A program made the translations under genes and the position numbers. Below the pieces are notes generated by a model that searched no databases, was not told the DNA's origin, and saw nothing but the letters and a program-made list of their open reading frames with translations. A stretch of 14,292 bases of DNA from an uncultured Lachnospiraceae bacterium. Lineage in GTDB: Bacteria; Bacillota; Clostridia; Lachnospirales; Lachnospiraceae. Every line of letters starts with the position of its first letter. Position 1 is the first letter of the stretch. The stretch spans positions 1-14,292 of the forward strand of contig CAJTKA010000057.1 of NCBI GenBank assembly GCA_910576815.1. Reading direction: 5' to 3'. This document shows positions 1 through 7,606 of the stretch, piece by piece.

Positions 1-78
1 AAAAAAGGAATCTGAAAGTCTTATATTTACTGGCTTAAAGATTCCGAGAGTTTATATAAAAAAATGGAGGAAAAGATT

Positions 79-690
79 ATGGCAACACCTTATGAACTTG
101 ATGTGGATCACCAGGGAACATCCTGCGGCGATTTCTGCATCTATCAGACCTATGAAGATCAGGACGAAGATATTCGCTCCCTGGTATGGTTCAGCAAGAA
201 GGCGCATCCCGGCACCAAGCTGAAATTCCGCTGGGGGATCGACTACAGCTTTGCATGGTGCGAGGAAGGCTCTTTAGAGCCCGGCGTGGTATTCCATGCT
301 TCCGAGGTACGCAAGGCGGATCCTTCGGACACGACGCAAAATTCCATCGCCTTCAAGCGAGAAAGCGGCGCTTATCACTTTGTGAAATCCGATCATAAGA
401 CGACGCAGGGCAAGCTGGGGATCAGATGTGACAGCTCCATTCCTGCGAGAAAGGCTTCCATCGGTATCGCGATGTCCGGTAATCCTGCGTTTGCAAGACC
501 TGCGGATCCCAACCTGCAGTATACCTTTGGGCTGCATCCCAAGTACTGGATCGCGTTCGGCGATTTCGAGGAAGGCGAGGTCATCGATCTCAATCGCATG
601 ACGCAGAGATTCGAGATCAATTTCCCGATCAACCAGTATCAGAGATCGATCAGGCTTACGGCAAACAATTCCTGGGAAGCGATCGACTAG
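79..690 (+). CDS. RhiA-like small protein of unknown function
   Basis: A 203-residue protein without signal peptide or membrane segment, so probably cytoplasmic. The pattern DFCIYQ (residues 18-23), a SLVWFSK block (34-40), WGIDYSFAW (52-60), the glycine-rich SIGIAMSG (127-134) and HPKYWIAFGDF (153-163) resembles what I remember of the rhizobial RhiA family. RhiA is encoded in the rhiABC operon, which is expressed in the rhizosphere under quorum-sensing control; its biochemical role is unknown. The assignment is from memory of the family and is moderate. I chose the ATG at 79 over the in-frame ATG at 64 because GGAGG at 66-70 then sits 8 bases upstream; the ATG at 64 overlaps that SD. An inverted repeat (GGAATCT 7-13, AGATTCC 39-45) lies in the leader. 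The deaminase gene follows after 77 bp, past a hairpin. Confidence 0.6.
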   Translation: MATPYELDVDHQGTSCGDFCIYQTYEDQDEDIRSLVWFSKKAHPGTKLKFRWGIDYSFAWCEEGSLEPGVVFHASEVRKADPSDTTQNSIAFKRESGAYHFVKSDHKTTQGKLGIRCDSSIPARKASIGIAMSGNPAFARPADPNLQYTFGLHPKYWIAFGDFEEGEVIDLNRMTQRFEINFPINQYQRSIRLTANNSWEAID

Positions 691-710
691 GAGGCGTATA
701 TTGTCCAAGG

Positions 711-744
711 AAGGGTCGGCAGAACAATTGGACTGCCGACCTTT
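711..744 (+). terminator. Hairpin between the RhiA-like and deaminase genes
   Basis: AAGGGTCGGCAG (711-722) pairs with CTGCCGACCTTT (733-744): a 12-bp stem with one G-U pair and a 10-base loop. What follows is CTGTCACT, not a clean U run, so it is either a weak terminator or an attenuator/RNA-stability hairpin. It lies directly before the SD AGGAG at 757-761 of the next gene. Confidence 0.45.
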
Positions 745-767
745 CTGTCACTAAAAAGGAGAAAAAT

Positions 768-2462
768 ATGATACTACAGAACGACGATTACGTAAAACGC
801 GGACTAAATGAGGCAGTGATACAGAATAATCTGCTGCTGATCCATGATAAGGCACAGTGGTTCTATAAGAAATGGCCCGGGCTGACAGCGGTCGATGGAG
901 CGACGGATCCGCTTGAAAGTCGTGTGACAAATCATCTGAGGGCGACAAAGGACCTCTATCGGGAGGACTATGAAAGGGGTAACAGCCCTTATCCGTGCGG
1001 TATTTCGTTTGCCAATTACAAGGAAGATGATTATGCGTTTCAAGATGATATCATGGCTGTCTTTTCAAAGATGCCAAAATGCGGGCTGCTTCATGTCCAC
1101 AGTGCGGCGGCGCTCTCTGTTGAGGGATTGTTGGATCTTTTGCAGGAGTGGAATGGACAGGAAATATATATCGTGACGCGGGGATCGCAGATGGGAAAGA
1201 TGACCTATCAGGCGCCGGCTGCGGGAAATCCCGGGAATGTCGTAGAGCTGCAACAATTTTTACAGTTTCCTAATAGAAGGAATGCGCTGAAAAGATGGCT
1301 GACCGTTGGAAGACACACGGACCATGCGCTGTATATCTGGGATGAGTTCAATCAGATTTTTATGCGCACAGCGGAGCTGTTTACCAACCGGGACTTCTAT
1401 GTGGAATACCATCGCCGGTTTTTCCTGGAATGTCTTTGGGACAGGATCGATTATGTGGAGCTTCGCTGCGGCTTTGAGGAATTTAAGTTGAAAGAAAAAG
1501 AGGTCAAGCATGACGAGATCCTGGGTCAGACACCGGACTTTTTGGATGCGTTGATGGAGGCTAAAAATGCGGCAGTCGAAGAATACAATCAGCAGACAGG
1601 GAAAGAGGTGTGGAAACTGCCCTATGGAGATCTGGAGCTTGGTGTGATCCTGTGTGCAAGGAGGGACTTAGATGCCGAAAGCGAGCAGGACAGGATCAAG
1701 CTGATGAAAAAAATAGATACGGCGATAGCCTGGAAACTGGGAGAGTATAAGAATTTTATCAGGGGCTTTGATTTCGTCAGCGAGGAGGATCGCGGAAGGG
1801 CAAGCTACAGTTATTATAAGAACATTTTCTATGGGGAAGTGATGACCGGGTATCCGGAGGGCTCAGACGCAGCAGGGGTCTTTGATCAGATTAGGGAGGA
1901 AAAGAAACTCGACGGCGCCCTGCGGTCAGAACTGATCGAGCTGATGCTTCATGCAGGAGAGAGCCTGTGGATCGAACAGGAGAATATCATCGATGCGAAG
2001 ATCGCCTGCAGAAGCCGGATGGGTCACGGTTTTCAGCTGCTGGAATATCCCGGGGCGCTGATGTGCTATCAGGCTGGCGCTTACGATGTCTCCCTCAAAG
2101 CGCCGGTGCTTGAGGTGTGCCCGATCAGTAATCAGATGCTGCGCTATTTCCCCGATATCAGGAACCATTATGCGCTGATCCTTATGAAGATGGGCGTGCC
2201 CTGTGTGCTTGCCAATGACGATCCGCAGATATTGGGCAATCCCGGTCTGTCCTATGATTTTTGGGAAATGTATATGGCGTCGGACGGCGGTCTGATGATG
2301 GTCAAGGGGTTAGTGTTCACGGCCTTTATCTTTCAGTATCAGTACAGAAAGAACTTAACGCTCGATCTGTGGACGGAAGTTGACTACAATAACTGCCTGA
2401 ACGAGTTTAAGGAGCTGTATTGGAAGCCGTTTATCACGGAAGTGTTTGAGAATCTTTTTTAA
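768..2462 (+). CDS. Adenosine deaminase, ADA2/ADGF-like
   Basis: A 564-residue member of the metal-dependent adenosine/AMP deaminase superfamily, predicted to hydrolyse (deoxy)adenosine to (deoxy)inosine and ammonia with one zinc. The whole active-site series is visible in order: HVH (109-111, metal ligands) in MPKCGLLHVH; HAGE (395-398, metal-binding His and catalytic Glu); GHG around His420; EVCPISN (449-455); and NDDP (483-486, catalytic and metal Asp). The MPK-G-LLHVH lead-in and the length of over 500 residues, with about 100 residues before the first metal motif, fit the ADA2/ADGF branch better than the usual 330-350-residue bacterial ADA. No signal peptide is seen, unlike the secreted animal ADA2 proteins, so a cytosolic role in purine salvage is inferred. 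The substrate could be another adenine nucleoside. SD AGGAG (757-761) supports the start at 768. Confidence 0.85.
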   Translation: MILQNDDYVKRGLNEAVIQNNLLLIHDKAQWFYKKWPGLTAVDGATDPLESRVTNHLRATKDLYREDYERGNSPYPCGISFANYKEDDYAFQDDIMAVFSKMPKCGLLHVHSAAALSVEGLLDLLQEWNGQEIYIVTRGSQMGKMTYQAPAAGNPGNVVELQQFLQFPNRRNALKRWLTVGRHTDHALYIWDEFNQIFMRTAELFTNRDFYVEYHRRFFLECLWDRIDYVELRCGFEEFKLKEKEVKHDEILGQTPDFLDALMEAKNAAVEEYNQQTGKEVWKLPYGDLELGVILCARRDLDAESEQDRIKLMKKIDTAIAWKLGEYKNFIRGFDFVSEEDRGRASYSYYKNIFYGEVMTGYPEGSDAAGVFDQIREEKKLDGALRSELIELMLHAGESLWIEQENIIDAKIACRSRMGHGFQLLEYPGALMCYQAGAYDVSLKAPVLEVCPISNQMLRYFPDIRNHYALILMKMGVPCVLANDDPQILGNPGLSYDFWEMYMASDGGLMMVKGLVFTAFIFQYQYRKNLTLDLWTEVDYNNCLNEFKELYWKPFITEVFENLF

Positions 2463-2477
2463 TACAGCGAAAGATGA

Positions 2478-2498
2478 GGGGCGGCATAACGCCGCCCC
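2478..2498 (+). terminator. GC-rich hairpin after the deaminase gene
   Basis: GGGGCGGC (2478-2485), loop ATAAC, GCCGCCCC (2491-2498): a perfect 8-bp GC stem 15 bases after the deaminase stop. The + strand continues AATAAAAATAAC, so there is no U tract. Termination is plausible from stem strength and position but not proved. Confidence 0.4.
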
Positions 2499-2518
2499 AA
2501 TAAAAATAACGCGGAAAT

Positions 2519-2560
2519 GGAGCGAAGATTGAAAAATCTAAAGATGCTCCGACATGGAGG
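2519..2560 (+). promoter_or_regulatory. Structured leader with embedded SD before the hydrolase gene
   Basis: Nested inverted repeats: GGAGC (2519-2523) with GCTCC (2546-2550), and inside it AGATT (2526-2530) with AATCT (2535-2539) closing a GAAA loop. The 3' arm CTCC (2547-2550) could alternatively pair with GGAG (2556-2559) of the SD across the five bases GACAT. That gives two mutually exclusive folds, one exposing and one hiding the SD. Regulation is inference; the pairings are read directly. Confidence 0.35.
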
Positions 2561-2565
2561 AAAAC

Positions 2566-3702
2566 ATGAAAGAGATCAATATGATGATAAGCCGATATAA
2601 TTTCAAAAAAGGAGAGGCAGACCGTATCGAATACATCGTGATCCACTATACGGGCGGTTTCGCGACAGCAGAGCAAAACTGCCGCTATTTTGCAGGAGCA
2701 GACAGAGGGGCATCGGCGCATTTTTTTGTGAATTATGACGGTGAGATCTGGCAAAGCGTGGAAGAAGAAAATATCGCCTGGCATTGCGGCGCCAAGAAAT
2801 ACGAGCATCCGGAATGCCGTAATGAAAACAGTCTGGGTATCGAGTTGTGTGTGCGGAAAAAGGATCACGACAGCCTGAAGGCGGAAGATGAGGACTGGTA
2901 TTTTGAAGATGCCACGGTGGAGGCTGCGGTGGAGCTGACAAGATACCTGATGAAAAAATATGATGTGCCGGCATCCAATGTATTGCGTCATTATGACGTT
3001 ACGGGGAAAATATGTCCGGCGCCCTATGTCCATAACAAGACGAAGCATACGTGGGAGGAATTTCAAAAAGCGATCGCGGGCGGTGATGACAGCAGGAAAA
3101 AGGAGAACCTGCGGCTGTTGGATCAGCTGCTTGCGCAGATCAGGAAGCCTTTGAAAAAACGGCAGCATACCGAGGAGGAAGACGAAAAGCTGCATCCGAT
3201 CATGGGCGTCTCCGTTGTGAAAGCGTCTCAGATCGCCGCTTATATCAAAGAAAAAAATGCTTCCGCCGCATGCTTTGCGGAAAAGCTCGCGCAGCTCTAC
3301 CTGGAAGAAGGCATCTACGAGGGCGTGCGGGGCGATATTGCCGCCGCGCAGGCGATGGTGGAGACCGGGAATCTGACCTTTACGGGTTCTGCGGTGACAC
3401 TTGACCAAAATAATTTCTGCGGGATGGGCGTTATGACAAACGGCATGAAAGGGTACAGCTTTCAGACCATGCAGGATGGGGTGCGTGCGCAGATCCAGCA
3501 CCTGAAAGCCTATGCAAGTAAGGAGGAGCTTACGAATTGCTGTATCGATCCCCGCTATGCTTATGTGGAAAAGGGCTGCGCTCCCTATGTGGAGTGGCTT
3601 GGGCAGAAAGAAAATCCGCAAGGAAAGGGCTGGGCTTCCGGGGCAGGGTATGGCGCAAAGATCTGCAGTGTCCTCGAGGAGATGAAGAAGCAGAAAGGAT
3701 GA
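2566..3702 (+). CDS. Bifunctional N-acetylmuramoyl-L-alanine amidase / glucosaminidase
   Basis: A 378-residue peptidoglycan hydrolase with two catalytic domains. Residues about 20-165 form an Amidase_2 (T7 lysozyme/PGRP-like) domain. The zinc ligands are His27 in VIHYTGG, His142 in RHYDVTGKICP and Cys150, with the same 8-residue His-Cys spacing as T7 lysozyme. Residues about 215-370 form a glucosaminidase domain with the presumed catalytic Glu267 in MVETGNL, followed by the NNFCGMG strand. A charged linker (about 172-210) joins them. Together they would cut the stem peptide from MurNAc and cleave the glycan. There is no signal peptide, as in phage endolysins and unlike secreted autolysins. 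Start: SD GGAGG (2556-2560) fits ATG 2566; the ATG at 2554 lies in the SD itself. The SLATT-type membrane gene follows after 33 bp. Cell-wall recycling is the alternative role. Confidence 0.85.
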   Translation: MKEINMMISRYNFKKGEADRIEYIVIHYTGGFATAEQNCRYFAGADRGASAHFFVNYDGEIWQSVEEENIAWHCGAKKYEHPECRNENSLGIELCVRKKDHDSLKAEDEDWYFEDATVEAAVELTRYLMKKYDVPASNVLRHYDVTGKICPAPYVHNKTKHTWEEFQKAIAGGDDSRKKENLRLLDQLLAQIRKPLKKRQHTEEEDEKLHPIMGVSVVKASQIAAYIKEKNASAACFAEKLAQLYLEEGIYEGVRGDIAAAQAMVETGNLTFTGSAVTLDQNNFCGMGVMTNGMKGYSFQTMQDGVRAQIQHLKAYASKEELTNCCIDPRYAYVEKGCAPYVEWLGQKENPQGKGWASGAGYGAKICSVLEEMKKQKG

Positions 3703-3735
3703 ATGGGAAAGGATACATGAGAAAGGAGAAGACGG

Positions 3736-4254
3736 ATGTTTTTTCGTAAAACAGAGTTTGCCCGGTACAGATTCCTGGTGGACGGGCTGAGTGACGAGAT
3801 CTTAAAGAAGCGCGTGGAGACAAGTCTTCACTTCTATCTTACAAAAGCAAATAAATATAAAAGGCGCGATACCGTTCTGGGGACCTTGAGCGTTGTGCTG
3901 CCGGCTTTTGCCACCTTTGCGTCGGCAGCAGCCAGCTTCTATGAGGCGAAGTATCCGTCACTCGACCTGGTGGTTCCCGTGATCACGCTGATCGCCACCG
4001 TAACGGCAGGTATGATGGCACATTTTAAGTTTTCGGAAAAAATGCAGAATTACAGAAATCTGGCTGAGAGCATGAAAAGCGAGGTTGCCCTGTTTGAGTG
4101 CCATGCCCAGAAATACAGCAAAGAAAAGACCGAAAACGACGAACAGGCAAAGGATATTTTTATGCAGGCGATCGAAAGGATCATAGAGGACGGCTATCGA
4201 AAGAGCAGGGAGTTGGAAACAGCACATCAGAGTATTGCAGAGAACGGGAAGTAA
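3736..4254 (+). CDS. SLATT/DUF4231-type two-helix membrane protein
   Basis: A 172-residue protein with a charged N-terminal helix (about 1-45), two hydrophobic helices (about 46-67 and 77-95) separated by a short outside loop, then a long charged helical tail (about 98-165). The tail begins FSEKMQNYRNLAESMKSE, like the R-x2-AE-x2-K-x-E signature of SLATT/DUF4231 proteins as I remember it. SLATT proteins were predicted by comparative genomics to be pore-forming effectors, often tied to nucleotide-signalling conflict systems; that function is not visible here. SD AAAGGAG (3722-3728), 7 bases before the ATG, is strong. The gene is 33 bp behind a signal-less wall hydrolase, an arrangement resembling holin with endolysin. 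A housekeeping DUF4231 membrane protein of unknown role is the alternative. Confidence 0.6.
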   Translation: MFFRKTEFARYRFLVDGLSDEILKKRVETSLHFYLTKANKYKRRDTVLGTLSVVLPAFATFASAAASFYEAKYPSLDLVVPVITLIATVTAGMMAHFKFSEKMQNYRNLAESMKSEVALFECHAQKYSKEKTENDEQAKDIFMQAIERIIEDGYRKSRELETAHQSIAENGK

Positions 4255-4266
4255 ATGTTATACTTA

Positions 4267-4296
4267 TTTATACACGTTTATACACGTTTCTTTACG
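4267..4296 (+). repeat. Short tandem repeat upstream of the HAD phosphatase
   Basis: TTTATACACG occurs twice head to tail (4267-4276, 4277-4286), followed by a degenerate third copy TTTCTTTACG (4287-4296, 7 of 10 matching). A 10-bp period places the copies on one DNA face. It lies 22 bases before the HAD start and just before its SD (4305-4310), so it could be a protein-binding site or simple slippage. Confidence 0.45.
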
Positions 4297-4318
4297 CTGG
4301 TAATGGAGGAATCACACG

Positions 4319-5137
4319 ATGCAGACAAAGCTTCCCCACAGGAATACAGATCCGGAAGGGATTCTATCACAGATCGACTGCTTTGCCCTGGATATGGACG
4401 GCACGATTTATCTGGGGGAGAGCTGGATCGACGGTGCCAGAGAGTTTCTTGAACGCATCGAAGCCACCGGGAGAAGTTATGTTTTTGTGACCAACAATTC
4501 CTCTAAAAACGCGGCGGTTTATGTGGAGAAACTGGCACGGATGGGCCTTTTTGTGGGGGAGGAAAAAATCGTTACCTCGGGGCAGGCCACGATCCATTAT
4601 CTCAAACAAAACTTTGCGGGCAAAAAGGTCTTCCTTCTGGGAAATGAACTTTTGCGGGAGGAGTTTGCACAGGCGGGCATCGGTTTGGAGGACGAAGATC
4701 CCGAAGTGGTGGTGACCGCCTTTGACACGTCACTCGATTATGGGAAAATGTGTAAGGTCTGTGACTTTGTGCGTGAAGGGCTGCCTTACCTGGCAACTCA
4801 TCCCGATTATAACTGCCCCACGGAGGACGGTTTTATCCCGGATGCGGGAGCGATCCACGCCTTTATCCACGCCTCGGCGTTTCGCTTTCCCGACCGGGTG
4901 ATCGGCAAGCCAAACGAGGACATCATCGCATATTTGACTACACGGGTCAAAACAGAACGGAGCCGTATCGCCATGGTGGGAGACCGCCTGTATACGGATA
5001 TTGCGGCAGGCAAAAACCATGGGTTGAAAAGTGTACTCGTCCTCAGCGGCGAGGCGGGAATGGAGGATGCAGAGGCATCCGAGGTGAAGCCGCACCTGAT
5101 CTTTTCGTCGGTGCGGGAGATGATTCCGTTTCTGTGA
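4319..5137 (+). CDS. HAD-IIA family phosphatase (NagD-like)
   Basis: A 272-residue cytoplasmic haloacid dehalogenase-superfamily hydrolase of subfamily IIA (NagD, p-nitrophenylphosphatase, phosphoglycolate phosphatase group). Motif I is DMDGT (25-29) with nucleophile Asp25 and acid/base Asp27. Motif II is VTNNSS with Thr58. The C2 cap lies between motifs II and III (about 85-185) and includes THPDYNCPTEDGFIPDAG. Motif III is Lys197 in IGKPN, and motif IV is GDRLYTD (221-227). Length is normal for the family. Mg-dependent dephosphorylation of a sugar phosphate, nucleotide or damaged metabolite is expected; the substrate cannot be read from sequence. SD GGAGGA (4305-4310) is 8 bases before the ATG. 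The gene is 64 bp after the SLATT gene and may be co-transcribed with it. Confidence 0.9.
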   Translation: MQTKLPHRNTDPEGILSQIDCFALDMDGTIYLGESWIDGAREFLERIEATGRSYVFVTNNSSKNAAVYVEKLARMGLFVGEEKIVTSGQATIHYLKQNFAGKKVFLLGNELLREEFAQAGIGLEDEDPEVVVTAFDTSLDYGKMCKVCDFVREGLPYLATHPDYNCPTEDGFIPDAGAIHAFIHASAFRFPDRVIGKPNEDIIAYLTTRVKTERSRIAMVGDRLYTDIAAGKNHGLKSVLVLSGEAGMEDAEASEVKPHLIFSSVREMIPFL

Positions 5138-5216
5138 TTATGAGGCTTGTCAGATCAGCCGATATATGTTGTAAGTAAGGTGATAGAAAGCAAAAAGCTT
5201 CGGCATGGAGGTAACT

Positions 5217-7136
5217 ATGAATATACAGGCGCAGGTATGCGGCGTGATATTGCTTGTGATCATGATCATGTTTTATGCAAAATACAAATCGCTCCGTCTG
5301 GGGACGCAGATCGCGTTTCAGATACTGATGTCGGGGATGCTTCTTTGTATCTTTTTTGATATGCTTTCCATCTGGGCGATCGTCAGGATCATGAAGGAGC
5401 ACAGACTTCTTGTCTATGCGATCTGCAAAACCTATTTGATGACGATCGTGCTGGTGGCTTTGCTGGGCTTTTTGTATGAGTGCGCTGATGTGTACGGCGG
5501 ACAGAAAAAGTATTGGAAGATCGTGGCCATCGGCTGCGGCGCCTTTTTTGTAGAATGTATTGTAATTGCCAGTCTGTCGCTGGGCGTTTATAGGATGGGC
5601 AGAGTGGTGTATACGGCAGGACCGTCGGTCCTCTCAACCTATGTCTTTGCGGGAAGCTTTATCCTTTCCAATGTCATTTTTACCGTTCGCAAACGCAAAC
5701 AGGGAAATCCGCGAAGGACGCAGGTGATCCTGCTGTGGATGGGATTGTGGTCTGCGGCGGCGGTGACGCAGTTTTTGAATAACGAACTTTTGCTTGTGGG
5801 CTATGCGGGCGCGATGGGTGTGCTGATTATTTTTTTCCGACTGGAGAACCCGGAATACCTGACGGATCGCGTGACGGGGATGTACAATCACGACGCGCTT
5901 TTGTTTTATGCAAAAAAGCTCTATAATACGAAGAAAACATTTTCGGTGATGTCGGTCTGGTGGAATCTGGGCTTAAGTCAGGCGGACGACGGGGCCAGGG
6001 AGCAGGCGGTGATGCTGGCCTTTGCCAAAAGACTGCCGAAGTTTGCGCATACCAAAGTCTTTAAGATGGCGGATGATGAGGTATGGCTGATCTTTGAATC
6101 GATGGAAGATGTAGAGAATACCGTGGAAAAAGTGCGGAGTTTCGTGGAGTATGGGAGAAGAGAACTCGGCGGCATGGCGCAGATAGAGTTTACTTATATG
6201 CCGGATACCACACTGGTCAATGATTACCAGGAGATGATTTCCCTGATGCAGTACGCGAGATGGAAAAGCCGCGATCACGGCACGTCTAATTTCAGACGGG
6301 TGGATCAGACGTTTGTGGATCAGATGCGTCAGGAGAAGCGCATGGAAAAGATGCTTGAGGACGCCATGCGGGAAGATCGGATCGAGGTCTTTTATCAGCC
6401 CATTTTTTCTACGAGGGAAAAGAAGTTTGTGAGTGCGGAAGCTCTGGTTCGTATGCGGGACGAGGAGGGAAAGCTGGTGCCGCCGGGTTCATTTATTTCC
6501 GTGGCGGAGGCAAACGGCAAGATCCTGCCGCTGGGTGAGATCGTATTTGACAAAGTGTGTCGTTTCTTTACCAGAGAGAGTCTGGAGCAGTACGGCCTGC
6601 ATTATATAGAGGTAAACCTTTCCGTGATCCAGTGCGGCTATCCGGAGCTGGCGGATGATTATATAGCCATTATGGAGAAGCACCAGATCAATCCCAAATA
6701 TATCAATCTGGAGATCACGGAGTCCGCTTCCATGGCGGCCAAAAAGACACTGCTGGAGAATATGCGCAAGCTGATGGAGTACGGCGTATACTTTTCGCTG
6801 GATGACTTCGGTACAGGGCAGTCGAATTTGAATTATATCGTGGATATGCCGGTCAATATCGTGAAGTTTGACCGTGATATGAGTCAGGCCTTTTTCCGGG
6901 ACGAGAAGGCAAAGTATGTGCTGAACGCGGCCATGCAGATGATTCACGGTATGAAACTGAAGATCGTGTCAGAGGGAATCGAGACCAAAGAGCAGTATCT
7001 GGCGATGGAGGAGCTGGCCATCGATTATATCCAGGGCTACTATTTCTCAAAACCGCTTCCGGAAAATGATTTTCTGGCCTTTTTGCAGGAAAACGAGTGG
7101 CAGCGCGCGGGAGAGGAAGGAGAAGCCATTTCTTAA
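5217..7136 (+). CDS. Membrane c-di-GMP phosphodiesterase (degenerate GGDEF + EAL)
   Basis: A 639-residue signalling protein. The N-terminal 210 residues hold about seven hydrophobic helices, a likely membrane sensor. Residues about 215-355 are a GGDEF-like domain whose signature is replaced by ADDEV (285-289), so cyclase activity is not expected. Residues about 375-625 are an EAL domain with the catalytic set present: E408-A-L, Asn467 in NLS, Glu499 in EIT, Asp529-Asp530 in DDFGTG, Lys550, Glu586 in SEGIE and Gln606 in QGYYFSKP. It should therefore hydrolyse c-di-GMP to pGpG, with the degenerate domain possibly sensing GTP or mediating dimerisation. Start: SD GGAGG in CATGGAGGTAACT fits ATG 5217; the in-frame ATG at 5205 is part of the SD. 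It is 79 bp after the HAD gene. A weak TGCAC/GTGCA repeat (7141-7172) follows. Confidence 0.92.
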   Translation: MNIQAQVCGVILLVIMIMFYAKYKSLRLGTQIAFQILMSGMLLCIFFDMLSIWAIVRIMKEHRLLVYAICKTYLMTIVLVALLGFLYECADVYGGQKKYWKIVAIGCGAFFVECIVIASLSLGVYRMGRVVYTAGPSVLSTYVFAGSFILSNVIFTVRKRKQGNPRRTQVILLWMGLWSAAAVTQFLNNELLLVGYAGAMGVLIIFFRLENPEYLTDRVTGMYNHDALLFYAKKLYNTKKTFSVMSVWWNLGLSQADDGAREQAVMLAFAKRLPKFAHTKVFKMADDEVWLIFESMEDVENTVEKVRSFVEYGRRELGGMAQIEFTYMPDTTLVNDYQEMISLMQYARWKSRDHGTSNFRRVDQTFVDQMRQEKRMEKMLEDAMREDRIEVFYQPIFSTREKKFVSAEALVRMRDEEGKLVPPGSFISVAEANGKILPLGEIVFDKVCRFFTRESLEQYGLHYIEVNLSVIQCGYPELADDYIAIMEKHQINPKYINLEITESASMAAKKTLLENMRKLMEYGVYFSLDDFGTGQSNLNYIVDMPVNIVKFDRDMSQAFFRDEKAKYVLNAAMQMIHGMKLKIVSEGIETKEQYLAMEELAIDYIQGYYFSKPLPENDFLAFLQENEWQRAGEEGEAIS

Positions 7137-7212
7137 ACCATGCACAGAGACCGTTCGCTTGTGAAAAGTGCATAAATTGTCTGAGCCATTTCTATCTAAA
7201 ACAGCAAAAATG

Positions 7213-7243
7213 ATTGCAAAACACAATCTCCTATTGCAAAACA
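7213..7243 (+). repeat. Direct repeat ATTGCAAAACA upstream of the permease remnant
   Basis: ATTGCAAAACA occurs at 7213-7223 and 7233-7243, a 20-bp period (two helical turns). It lies in the 143-bp stretch between the EAL gene and the permease remnant. I see no complete gene in that stretch, which may be the scar of the deletion that truncated the permease. The repeat could be an old regulator site or coincidence. Confidence 0.35.
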
Positions 7244-7279
7244 TTTGGTTAGGCATAGACCGGCGTAGAGGTAAAGGTA

Positions 7280-7606
7280 GTGACCGCAGCTTCCATCGAC
7301 GGCTGCGGCCCGGTGCGTATCTTCTTCCAGGTGGTGCCGATGCTGAAGCCGACCATGATCTCTGTGGGGATCCTGGAAATCATGTGGGTGTGGAACGATT
7401 ATCTGCTGCCGGTGCTGGTGCTTGGTATCAATAAATACCGTACGATCCCTATTCACATCCAGTACCTGAAAGGAAGCTATGGCACGGTGGATCTGGGCGC
7501 GGCGATGGCGCTGATCCTGATGAGTATTATTCCGGTCATCATTTTCTATCTGTCCTGCCAGAAGTATATCATCAAGGGCGTGGCTGCGGGTGCGGTCAAA
7601 GGGTAG
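7280..7606 (+). pseudogene. 5'-truncated MalG-type sugar ABC permease
   Basis: Only the C-terminal 108 residues of a CUT1 carbohydrate ABC transporter permease (family length about 280) remain. Homology starts at the EAA cytoplasmic loop, read as TAASIDGCGPVRIFFQVVPM, which normally docks the ATPase. It continues through the WNDYLLPVL segment and a last membrane helix to a complete natural C-terminus, AAGAVKG. There is no ATG or SD; the frame opens just after a TAG at 7256, and the preceding helices and the substrate-binding partner gene are absent. The remaining frame is undamaged, which suggests a recent deletion of the upstream part (probably malE, malF and 5' malG, inferred). MalG-like identity fits the malQ next door, but another CUT1 permease is possible. 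It should not work as a transporter. Confidence 0.8.

Noticed and set aside
2434..3621. A 395-residue open frame on the - strand opposite the wall hydrolase
   Set aside because: It overlaps a gene with two recognisable catalytic domains, shows no domain of its own, and its composition is that of the reverse complement of a coding strand.
2566..4254. The hydrolase and SLATT genes as part of a prophage
   Set aside because: No integrase, portal, capsid, tail or phage repressor genes are present on either side; neighbours are metabolic and signalling genes.
7280..7606. The permease fragment as a real short gene starting at GTG
   Set aside because: No SD, the frame begins in the middle of a conserved loop, and four of the usual six membrane helices are missing.
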